NCBI GenBank assembly: GCA_002354135.1
Contig: DEKZ01000415.1
Coordinates: 1-12,406 of the forward strand
DNA from: Massilia sp. UBA2709
GTDB lineage: Bacteria; Pseudomonadota; Gammaproteobacteria; Burkholderiales; Burkholderiaceae_D
Direction of reading: 5' to 3'
DNA: 12,406 nt
Shown here: positions 6,868-12,406 of the stretch, one piece after another
Layout: each line of letters begins with the position of its first letter
Numbering within the stretch: the stretch's first letter is position 1
Notes under the pieces: model-generated
Told to the model about the DNA's origin: nothing
Database searches by the model: none
What the model saw: the letters and a program-made list of their open reading frames with translations, nothing else
Translations under genes and position numbers: made by a program

Positions 6868-6884
6868 GTTGACGGGATTTCAAC
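6868..6884 (-). promoter_or_regulatory. Small dyad in the promoter region of the peroxiredoxin gene
   Basis: GTTGA (6868-6872) and TCAAC (6880-6884) form a dyad with a 7-bp gap, about 60-75 bp before the start codon, and contain the T-N11-A pattern typical of LysR-type regulator sites. On the - strand TTGAAA inside it also resembles a -35 element, but no good -10 follows. The site is short and could be chance. Confidence 0.25.
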
Positions 6885-6936
6885 GGTGGAGGAAGCCGGC
6901 GCCGTGCAGGGTGAAAGTACGGGTGGCAGGTAAACG

Positions 6937-6965
6937 GCAAACGCCGCGCGGTGCGCGGCGTTTGC
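6937..6965 (-). terminator. Strong hairpin ending the winged-helix gene
   Basis: A perfect 13-bp stem (6937-6949 with 6953-6965) closes a 3-nt loop. It lies 71 bp beyond the stop of the - strand regulator gene. On the - strand the stem's right arm contains GTTT and is followed by CGTTTACC, so the T tract is interrupted. It is best read as that gene's terminator, and it separates it from the peroxiredoxin promoter. Confidence 0.65.
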
Positions 6966-7036
6966 GTGACGACAGCGATCGTCGGATCAGGAAGGGCGCT
7001 GCGGGTCTCCGCCGCAATGCCCTTCCGGCAGGACTC

Positions 7037-7651
7037 TCAGGTGCGCTCTTTGGCGACCTGGTTCGGCGCCGGGCCGAACAGCGCGGCGACCAGCGGATCG
7101 CGGGTGACCGGGCTGCGGTTCACGCGGATCGCGTAGTGGGTGTCGTCGGCCAGGATGTGGAAGTGGCGGCCGCTGCCGGCCATGCTCTGCTCGCGCAGGC
7201 CCGGACGTTCCTTGCGCGGGGCGGCGCCTTCGCGCTTCGGCTGGCAGATCGCGGCCAGGAAGGCCTTCACGCGTTCCTGGTCCGGGCAGATCTGGTAGAC
7301 GGCCTTGCCCAGGTAGGTGGCGGTGCCTTCGATGTAGCGGGCCAGCTCGATGACGCCGGCTTCGCGCAGGTCACGGATGTACTTGCGTGCGCCAGACGGC
7401 GAGAATTTGAGGAACCATGCGATCTCGTCGGCGAGCATCTCATGGGTCGACAGTTCGTTGATCAGCTTCTGCATGTTCTCGATCCGACGCTGGGTGGCTG
7501 AGGTCGACCGCACACGCTCGATCGGCGCCAGCGAGATCGGCGCACGTTCGGTCGGTTGGGGCGGCACGCGTTCGATCAGCGCTGAGTTGCTGGAAGTGTG
7601 CACTGCGCCGTGTTCGCCTTGCACCGCGTTGTGATGAGTCGTTGCATGCAT
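7037..7651 (-). CDS. Winged helix-turn-helix DNA-binding protein
   Basis: This 204-residue protein has a disordered, His/Ser/Pro-rich N-terminus (1-50), then a winged helix (about 52-122): TQRRIENMQKLINEL, MLADEIAWFLKF, the recognition helix SPSGARKYIRDLREAGVIEL and a wing ending YLGKAVYQIC. A basic linker with KREGAAPRKERPGLRE follows, then a C-terminal motif HFHILADDTHYAIRVNRSPV and PLVAALFGP. It is likely a transcription regulator; I recognise the layout as common in Oxalobacteraceae but know no defined function or ligand. The ATG at 7651 has GGAG nine bases upstream; an in-frame ATG at 7726 would add 25 residues that overlap the likely operator region. It is transcribed divergently from the OmpA-family gene. 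Confidence 0.82.
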   Translation of the reverse strand: MHATTHHNAVQGEHGAVHTSSNSALIERVPPQPTERAPISLAPIERVRSTSATQRRIENMQKLINELSTHEMLADEIAWFLKFSPSGARKYIRDLREAGVIELARYIEGTATYLGKAVYQICPDQERVKAFLAAICQPKREGAAPRKERPGLREQSMAGSGRHFHILADDTHYAIRVNRSPVTRDPLVAALFGPAPNQVAKERT

Positions 7652-7701
7652 GTTGGTGTACTCCGTTAGATAGAGAGAGACTGTGTGGTCCGGGTCGCTG
7701 T

Positions 7702-7726
7702 GTGTCGTCTGACCCCCTGACAACAC
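7702..7726 (-). promoter_or_regulatory. Imperfect inverted repeat upstream of the winged-helix gene
   Basis: GTGTCGTC (7702-7709) and GACAACAC (7719-7726) are complementary at 7 of 8 positions across a 9-bp gap, 51-75 bp before the regulator's start codon. The size and position suit an operator, possibly autoregulatory. The - strand TTGTCA here resembles a -35 element, but I see no convincing -10. Confidence 0.3.
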
Positions 7727-7996
7727 CTCGGGTTCCGCTTAACTGGCCTCAAGATTGCCTGCGTCAGCCCGGCCGGTCTGTGCGCCAGCCCACATTGGCA
7801 AAATTCCAGCAGGCATTTCGGCAATTTCTTTTCTGCAAAAAATCAAGGAATCCACCCCGCGCAGGCGGTGCGTTGCAAAAACACCACATAAGTATAGAAA
7901 ATTAGAAACATTCCTCCAATTCGTCCTCGACGCCCCTCCCTCTATATAGAGCGGCCGCTTGAACAAGATGGCAATGTTGTAGTTTTGTCACTCAGC
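7727..7996. other. AT-richer divergent intergenic region (no gene seen)
   Basis: This non-coding stretch is visibly less GC-rich than the rest of the window, especially 7795-7925, as expected for divergent promoters. Candidate elements for the OmpA gene are TTGCAA (7873-7878) with TAGAAA sixteen bases on, and TTGAAC (7959-7964) with TAGTTT fifteen bases on; neither is strong. Two palindromes nearly abut: CTCTATATAGAG (7940-7951) and GCGGCCGC (7951-7958). The open frames across it lack ribosome sites and family-like sequence. Confidence 0.6.
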
Positions 7997-8036
7997 AGTT
8001 CCTATAGGTGCGGTAGCGCACGGACCCTTCGGAACT
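7997..8036 (+). promoter_or_regulatory. Possible structured 5' leader of the OmpA-family mRNA
   Basis: AGTTCC (7997-8002) pairs exactly with GGAACT (8031-8036) around an inner hairpin GTGCG-GTAG-CGCAC (8008-8021). The nested structure lies about 80-120 nt before the GTG start. Stable 5' structures are known to protect ompA mRNA in enterobacteria; a similar role here is inference from position and pairing only. Confidence 0.35.
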
Positions 8037-8115
8037 CGGCCTCGTAATCTTCACTCCAACATCACTGTCAAGGCACGCGATGTCACCCTACCTTTTCAAC
8101 TTATGGGAGTTTCCT

Positions 8116-9159
8116 GTGAATAATTCGAAGAAGATCGCCCTGGCCGTCGCCATGCTCTGCGCCGCCAGCTCCGCGCTGGCCCAAGACGCGGCAACCCCGA
8201 TCGTCAATCCGTCCTGGTACATCCAGCCGAGCGTCGTCGGCATGAAGCCCGACGCCGACTTCGGCGTGGACGACAAGGACTGGGGCGGCGGCCTGAAGTT
8301 CGGTAAGGCGGTGCACCAGTACTGGGACATCCAGGTTGGCGCCACCCACGCCCGTACCGAAGACGGCGCTGCGCGTTATCGCCAGACCCTGCTTGGCGTC
8401 GATGCGCTGCTGATGCTGTCGCGCGAACGATTCCGCCCATTCGTCCTGTTCGGCGTCGGCGCCGAGCGCGACAAGGTTGATAACCCGCTGCGCCGCGTCA
8501 GCAAGAACTCGCCCTACGCCACCATGGGCGTCGGCTTCCAGGTCGACCTGACCCCGCAGTGGAACCTGCAGGCCGACATCCGCTCGGTGCGCGGCTTCCT
8601 GCGTGACGACGAGCTGTATGGCTTCAAGCAGAGCAACAACAAGTACGTCACCGTTGGCCTGAACTACGCCTTCAACCCGCCGCCAGCCCCACCGGCGCCG
8701 CCGGCACCGGCACCGATCGTCGAAGCCCCGGCTCCGGCTCCGGCCCCGGTCGCTCCGCCGCCGCCGCCACCGGCCCGCTTCGAGAAGATCACCCTGGAAG
8801 CCTCGAAGCTGTTTGATTTCGACAAGGCCGAAGTGCGCCTGCCGGCGCCGCGCCTGGACGAGATCGCCGCTGCCCTGCAGGCCGACACCAGCATCACCAA
8901 CGTCGACATCACGGGCTACACCGACCGCCTGGGTTCGGAAAAGTACAACCAGAAGCTGTCGGAGCGCCGCGCCAACGCCGTGCGTGACTACCTGGTCAGC
9001 AAGGGCGTCGACGGCAGCCGCCTGAACGCCGTCGGCAAGGGCGAGGAAAACCCTGTCGTCCAGTGCAACCAGAAGAAGCGTGCCGAGCTGATCAAGTGCC
9101 TGGAACCGAACCGCCGCGTCGAAGTCGAGCAGATCACGATCGAAAAGCGCGTGCAGTAA
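8116..9159 (+). CDS. OmpA-family outer membrane porin with peptidoglycan-binding domain
   Basis: The 347-residue protein has a Sec signal peptide ending ALA (cleavage after A22), an eight-stranded-barrel-type domain (about 33-186), a Pro/Ala linker (188-220) and an OmpA C-terminal domain (228-342). The latter shows LFDFDKAEVR, TGYTDRLGSEKYN and the peptidoglycan signature N278xxLSxxRA with D270 and R285, plus a cysteine pair C317/C328 that probably forms a disulfide. It should tether the outer membrane to peptidoglycan. GTG 8116 is chosen because GGGAG (8105-8109) precedes it and the signal peptide starts correctly; an in-frame ATG at 8080, preceded by AAGG, would add 12 residues and cannot be excluded. 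It has its own terminator and an unusually long upstream region, so it is probably monocistronic and highly expressed. Confidence 0.93.
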   Translation: MNNSKKIALAVAMLCAASSALAQDAATPIVNPSWYIQPSVVGMKPDADFGVDDKDWGGGLKFGKAVHQYWDIQVGATHARTEDGAARYRQTLLGVDALLMLSRERFRPFVLFGVGAERDKVDNPLRRVSKNSPYATMGVGFQVDLTPQWNLQADIRSVRGFLRDDELYGFKQSNNKYVTVGLNYAFNPPPAPPAPPAPAPIVEAPAPAPAPVAPPPPPPARFEKITLEASKLFDFDKAEVRLPAPRLDEIAAALQADTSITNVDITGYTDRLGSEKYNQKLSERRANAVRDYLVSKGVDGSRLNAVGKGEENPVVQCNQKKRAELIKCLEPNRRVEVEQITIEKRVQ

Positions 9160-9221
9160 TGTGACCCGGCCGGCGAGGCAACGGCCTGTTCCATCGGGCG
9201 CTCGCTGGCCGCCCACACCAC

Positions 9222-9244
9222 AAGGGGCCTCGGGCCCCTTTTTT
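9222..9244 (+). terminator. Strong intrinsic terminator of the OmpA-family gene
   Basis: AAGGGGCC (9222-9229) pairs perfectly with GGCCCCTT (9233-9240) over a 3-nt loop and is followed by a run of six T. It lies about 60 bp after the stop codon. Confidence 0.9.
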
Positions 9245-9263
9245 CTTTTCTGGAGGATCCGGT

Positions 9264-10178
9264 ATGGCTGTAAAAAAATGGCTTCCATTCTCACGCCAGA
9301 TCATCCATGTGATGCGCTGCGCGGTCACCGAATGGCTGGGGCACCGCGCGTCCAGCAAGGGTGCCGCCCTGGCCTTCTACACCCTGTTCTCGCTCGCCCC
9401 CATCCTGGTGCTGGTGATTGCAGTCGCAGGCTTCTTCTATGGCGCCGATGCGGCCCGCGGCCAGTTGTTCAACGAATTGCGCGGCCTCGTGGGCGCCCAG
9501 GGCGCCGACACGATCCAGGCCGTCCTGGCCGGCGCCCAGAACAAGGAAACCGGACGCCTGGCGACCATCGTCGCGACCGTCCTGCTGCTGGTCGGCGCCA
9601 CCACCGTGTTTGCCGAACTGAAGGACAGCCTCGACGAAATCTGGGACGTGCCGCCGCCGAAGGACGCGAGCTGGTGGGACACCGTGCGCACGCGCCTGCT
9701 CTCCTTCGGCCTGATCCTGGTGCTGGGCTTCCTGCTGATGGTGTCGCTGGTGGTGAGCGCGGCGATGGCCGTGGTCGAGAACTACTTCGGCGGCATGTAC
9801 AAGGAGGCGTCGATCATCGTCGGCTGGATTTCCTCGTGTATCAGCTTCCTCGTCATCGCCACCCTGTTCGGCGTGATCTACAAGCTGCTGCCGCGCATCA
9901 AGCTGTCCTGGCATGACGTGACCATCGGCGCCCTCGGCACCGCGGCCATGTTCACGCTGGGGAAATTCGGCATCGGCCTCTACATCGGCAACAGCGGCGC
10001 GGCGAGCAGCTTCGGCGCGGCGGGCTCGCTGATCGCCCTGCTGCTCTGGGTGTACTACTCGGCCCAGATCTTCTTCCTCGGCGCGGAATTCGCCCGCCAG
10101 TACGCGCTGCAGCTGGGCAGCCTGCGCCACAAGCCGGACCACGAGACCGGCGCCAAGAACGTCAAGCGCATGGCCTGA
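9264..10178 (+). CDS. YihY/BrkB-family polytopic inner membrane protein
   Basis: This 304-residue protein has about six membrane helices (near 34-58, 98-118, 146-171, 185-208, 218-238, 252-275) and the family motifs AALAFYTLFSLAPIL (35-49), LDEIWDV (123-129) and the C-terminal block GAAGSLIALLLWVYYSAQIFFLGAEFAR (251-278 region). The family was once misannotated as ribonuclease BN; its members are inner membrane proteins of unclear, possibly transport, function, linked in Bordetella to serum resistance (BrkB). The start has GGAGG seven bases upstream. It lies 20 bp after the OmpA terminator, so its promoter must overlap that terminator or it depends on read-through. It converges on the AI-2E-family gene with a 28-bp gap holding no clear terminator. 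Confidence 0.93.
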   Translation: MAVKKWLPFSRQIIHVMRCAVTEWLGHRASSKGAALAFYTLFSLAPILVLVIAVAGFFYGADAARGQLFNELRGLVGAQGADTIQAVLAGAQNKETGRLATIVATVLLLVGATTVFAELKDSLDEIWDVPPPKDASWWDTVRTRLLSFGLILVLGFLLMVSLVVSAAMAVVENYFGGMYKEASIIVGWISSCISFLVIATLFGVIYKLLPRIKLSWHDVTIGALGTAAMFTLGKFGIGLYIGNSGAASSFGAAGSLIALLLWVYYSAQIFFLGAEFARQYALQLGSLRHKPDHETGAKNVKRMA

Positions 10179-10206
10179 AGCGCCTGGCGCGAGGCCTGGC
10201 CGGCTG

Positions 10207-11451
10207 CTATTCCCCCAGCAGTTCGGCCAGCGCCTCCATCCCTTCGACCCGCTCGGCGACCACCTTCAGCACCACCACCACGGGGACGCCGAGCAGCAGC
10301 CCCCACATCCCCCACAGCCAGCCCCAGAACAGCAGGCTGACGAACACGGCGGCCGGGTTCATTTTCGCGATCTTCCCGGTCATCCAGGTGGTGACGACCA
10401 TGCCGACCAGGGTGGCGATGCCCATCGAGGCCCCGGCCACGAGGATGACCATGCGCAGCGACTCGAACTGCATGAAGGCCACCAGGCCGGTGGCCGAGGT
10501 GATCAGCAAGGGACCGAAGTAAGGCATGATGTGGGCCACGCCGGCGAAGATCGCCCAGGCCCCGGCGTTTTCCAGCCCGATGGCGCGCAGCGCCACCCAC
10601 ATCAGGAGCGCCAGCAGGATGTTGGTCACCAGCAGCATGAACATGTAGTTCTGGATCGAGGTGTTGATGTCGTCCAGGATGTGCACCGTCACCTTCTTGC
10701 GCGTCAGCGAGGGGCCGGTCAGCTTGACCAGCTTGCGCTTGAAGGTGTCGCCGGCGAGCAGCAGGAAGAACACCAGGAACACCACCATGGTGGCCTGGGT
10801 GACGAAGGAAGCCAGGCCGACCGAGCCGGCCAGCAGCCAGTCGGTAATCCGGAAACTCGACGAATGCGCCGCCATCGTGGGACGGCGCTGGATCAGGCGC
10901 GGGTTGGCGCCGACGTTGGCGGTGGCCTGCTCGATCTCGGCGGCCGCCTTCTGCACGCGCTGGATGGTCGAGCCCTCGCCGCCGGCGGCGCTGGTGACCA
11001 GCTTGGTGACCTTGTGCGTCAGCGTCGGCAGCTCGTCGAGGATGTTGAAGAATTCGTCCTGCAGGCGGTACATGGTCGCGCCCATGCCGCCGAGCAGCGC
11101 CGCGGTGACGATGGTGGCGCCGATCAGGCGCGGAATGTGCACGCGCTCGAGCCAGCGCACGACCGGGCTCAGGGTATAGGCGATGAAGATGCCGAGCAGG
11201 AGCGGCACGAAGAATTTTTGCGCCCATTGCAGCGCGAAGACAAAGGCCACGGTGGCCAGGATGCCCAGCGACAGGCCGCGGGCGTTCACGTGGATGGGGA
11301 GGCGCAGGCCTCCGGCGTGGAGAGCGAGATCGTCGGCCGGACCGGCGACGGGTTCCGGCTTCACGGCCTCGGCCGTGATTGCCGGAGTTGCCTCGGGGGC
11401 GGCGGGTTTGTGTGGCTCGGCGGGAGCCGAGCCAGGACTGGCGAGTTGCAT
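10207..11451 (-). CDS. AI-2E-family transporter (PerM/TqsA-type)
   Basis: The 414-residue protein starts with a Pro/Ala-rich cytoplasmic tail (1-50) and has about eight membrane helices (near 59-76, 80-97, 108-127, 205-234, 268-292, 296-325, 331-355, 367-397), with the soluble region 130-200 between helices 3 and 4. Family signatures are MPYFGPLL (309-316) and GLLLGVPVVVVLK (384-396). Members export small molecules such as autoinducer-2 or run as proton antiporters; the substrate here is unknown. The ATG at 11451 has no recognisable Shine-Dalgarno; two copies of CGGCAAAC sit in its place. No better in-frame start was found. It lies 49 bp after the BON lipoprotein stop and may be co-transcribed with it. 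Confidence 0.93.
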   Translation of the reverse strand: MQLASPGSAPAEPHKPAAPEATPAITAEAVKPEPVAGPADDLALHAGGLRLPIHVNARGLSLGILATVAFVFALQWAQKFFVPLLLGIFIAYTLSPVVRWLERVHIPRLIGATIVTAALLGGMGATMYRLQDEFFNILDELPTLTHKVTKLVTSAAGGEGSTIQRVQKAAAEIEQATANVGANPRLIQRRPTMAAHSSSFRITDWLLAGSVGLASFVTQATMVVFLVFFLLLAGDTFKRKLVKLTGPSLTRKKVTVHILDDINTSIQNYMFMLLVTNILLALLMWVALRAIGLENAGAWAIFAGVAHIMPYFGPLLITSATGLVAFMQFESLRMVILVAGASMGIATLVGMVVTTWMTGKIAKMNPAAVFVSLLFWGWLWGMWGLLLGVPVVVVLKVVAERVEGMEALAELLGE

Positions 11452-11500
11452 GTGTTTGCCGAAATGAGTTTGCCGGTCCGCGCCGCCCCGGCGGCGGGAC

Positions 11501-11815
11501 TTACTTCACGCGGATGTCGTTCTTGACCGATGTTACACCCTTCACGCCACGTGCGACCTCGACGGCGCGCTGGGCGTCGCTCGGCTGGGCCACGAAGCCC
11601 GACAGCTGGACGTCGCCCTTGAAGGTCTCGACGTTGATCTCGGTCGCCTTCACGGTCGGATCGGCGGCGAAGGCGGCCTTCACCTTGGCGGTGATGACGC
11701 TGTCGTCGACGTATTCGCCGGCGCTTTCGCGCTGCGGGCCCGAAGCGCAACCGACCATGGTGAATGCGAGGGCGCCAGTGAAGACGGCGGTAGCGAGACG
11801 TTGGGTGATTTTCAT
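11501..11815 (-). CDS. Single-BON-domain lipoprotein
   Basis: The 104-residue precursor has a lipoprotein signal (MKITQRLATAVFTGALAFTMVGC) with C23 as the lipidated residue, giving a mature protein of about 80 residues. Residues 36-104 form one BON domain: DDSVITAKVKAAFAADP, the central EINVETFKGDVQLSGFV strand pair and VARGVKGVTSVKNDIRV. BON domains bind phospholipid and occur in envelope stress proteins such as OsmY and DolP, so a periplasmic, envelope-maintenance role is likely. The ATG at 11815 has AGGGA at correct spacing; the longer frame starting at 11938 runs into the upstream gene and lacks a signal at its start. It sits between the Cys-repeat protein (64 bp upstream) and the AI-2E-family transporter, all on one strand. 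Confidence 0.92.
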   Translation of the reverse strand: MKITQRLATAVFTGALAFTMVGCASGPQRESAGEYVDDSVITAKVKAAFAADPTVKATEINVETFKGDVQLSGFVAQPSDAQRAVEVARGVKGVTSVKNDIRVK

Positions 11816-11879
11816 GATGTATCCCTTTCTTTCGTTGGTCAAAGTTACAGCGTTGCTCACTGCGAGCGGGACCGGTACG

Positions 11880-12406
11880 TCACTTGCCGTACGCGGTTTT
11901 TGCGGCCTGGACGCACTGGTCCTTCGCCGCGCCGGCAAACGCGTCGCACTTCTCGAGCGCGACCCGGTATTCAGCCGTCAGTTTGTCTTCGCGCGCGTTG
12001 TTGCGCGCTTCGATCGTCTTGCGGTCCGCGGTGGCGTCGGCCTGGGCGGCGATCAGGGTCGCCTTGGCCTGCTTCAGGCACACGTCGCGGTCATTGCCCG
12101 CCAGCGCGCCGCAGCGCGCCTTGTCGCGCGCATAGTTGGCGTCGGCGATGCGCATGCGGGCCTGGGTATAGGCCTTCAGGGTGTTCTTGTAGGCGGCGCC
12201 CGCTTCTTCCTCGGTCCGCACGCGCTCGGCCTTGGCCTCGGCCTCGCAGACGTCGTGCGGGTTGCCGCTGAGGCTGTCGCAGCGGGCGCGGGCCGTCTTG
12301 TAGTTGGCGTTGGCCATGTCGCGCGCCCGCTCGTAGGCGGTCTTGGCGTCCGGCACCGCAGCGGTGGCGGCGGGCGCGCCGGCGACGGCTGCCGGGCTTG
12401 CCGGCG
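11880..12406 (-). CDS. Cys-repeat protein with three C-x10-C units (5' end outside window)
   Basis: The frame stays open to the right edge, so the start, and probably a signal peptide, lie outside. The visible 174 or so residues begin with an Ala/Pro-rich stretch, then three repeats of about 55 residues, each with a cysteine pair ten residues apart: counted from the GTG at 12356, C26/C37, C82/C93 and C137/C148. Each unit reads roughly A-x-Y-x3-(A/K)-x2-C-x-(A/S)-(L/F)-x-G-x4-(D)-x-C, with long charged Ala/Lys/Glu helices between them. The regular pairs suggest helical hairpins clipped by disulfides, which points to the periplasm. GTG 12356 is a possible but unsupported start. I do not recognise a named family. 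It may be the first gene of a unit with the BON lipoprotein and transporter. Confidence 0.8.
   Translation of the reverse strand, partial: PASPAAVAGAPAATAAVPDAKTAYERARDMANANYKTARARCDSLSGNPHDVCEAEAKAERVRTEEEAGAAYKNTLKAYTQARMRIADANYARDKARCGALAGNDRDVCLKQAKATLIAAQADATADRKTIEARNNAREDKLTAEYRVALEKCDAFAGAAKDQCVQAAKTAYGK

Noticed and set aside
7642..7966. Small open frames on both strands (64-87 codons) in the AT-richer intergenic region
   Set aside because: None has a convincing ribosome site, signal or family pattern, and they overlap likely promoter and operator sequence.
8008..8036. Possible tRNA or small stable RNA in the ompA upstream region
   Set aside because: There is pairing, but no T-loop GTTCGAATC-like segment, acceptor stem or cloverleaf; treated only as a possible mRNA leader structure.
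8680..8775. Repetitive Pro/Ala codon stretch that might be a microsatellite
   Set aside because: It encodes the usual Pro/Ala-rich linker between barrel and OmpA domain and shows no exact repeat unit of note.
8101..9294. Long - strand open frame (397 codons) opposite the OmpA-family gene
   Set aside because: The + strand has a signal peptide, barrel, linker and OmpA domain; the antisense product is low-complexity with no recognisable domain and lacks a ribosome site.
10531..11526. Long + strand open frame (331 codons) opposite the AI-2E-family gene
   Set aside because: It is antisense to a clear membrane transporter, is biased in Gln, His, Asp and Gly as expected of a mirror frame in high-GC DNA, has no family features, and its codon pattern follows the real gene.

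Overview
This window looks like chromosomal DNA of a high-GC betaproteobacterium. The closest fit I recognise is the Oxalobacteraceae (Massilia/Telluria-like), inferred from the OmpA-family porin with its Ala/Pro linker, the PhaB-type reductase, the peroxiredoxin-glutaredoxin hybrid, the winged-helix regulator and the Cys-repeat protein; no database search was possible. There are no rRNAs, tRNAs, CRISPR arrays, transposases, integrases or phage genes. Base composition is fairly even except for a visibly AT-richer intergenic stretch at about 7.8-8.0 kb.

Layout. 1-171: the end of a Gly/Asn/Arg-rich protein and a strong terminator. 273-3583, all on +: hydroxypyruvate isomerase (hyi), a VOC-fold protein, a two-gene unit of unknown function (lipoprotein plus Ala-rich helical protein), and a small DksA/TraR-type zinc-finger protein preceded by a possible leader peptide and a perfect hairpin. 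3580-6807, all on -: an acetoacetyl-CoA reductase (phaB) with an FNR/Anr-like box upstream, a glycine-zipper stress-type protein, a membrane-anchored M90/MtfA-type metallopeptidase, and a peroxiredoxin-glutaredoxin hybrid. 7037-7651 on -: a winged-helix regulator. A 464-bp intergenic region separates it from the divergent OmpA-family gene (8116-9159, +), which ends at a strong terminator. A YihY/BrkB-type membrane protein (+) then converges on an AI-2E-family transporter (-), which lies downstream of a BON-domain lipoprotein and a Cys-repeat protein that runs off the right edge (all -).

How the genes relate. No single pathway spans the window. The recurring themes are envelope maintenance (OmpA, BON lipoprotein, two polytopic membrane proteins, lipoprotein pair), redox and oxygen response (peroxiredoxin-glutaredoxin, phaB under a possible FNR-type site) and stringent or stress-type control (DksA-like protein). 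The more interesting signals are regulatory: a near-consensus FNR box placed where a class II activator site would sit relative to a plausible phaB -10 element; a 22-codon leader ORF ending one base before the DksA-like start with a 10-bp perfect hairpin inside it; and a possibly structured ompA leader. The most unusual proteins are the C-x10-C triple-repeat protein at the right edge and the lipoprotein/helical protein pair. I found no clear evidence of a wholly new multi-gene system; most of the window is ordinary chromosome with several unrecognised genes.
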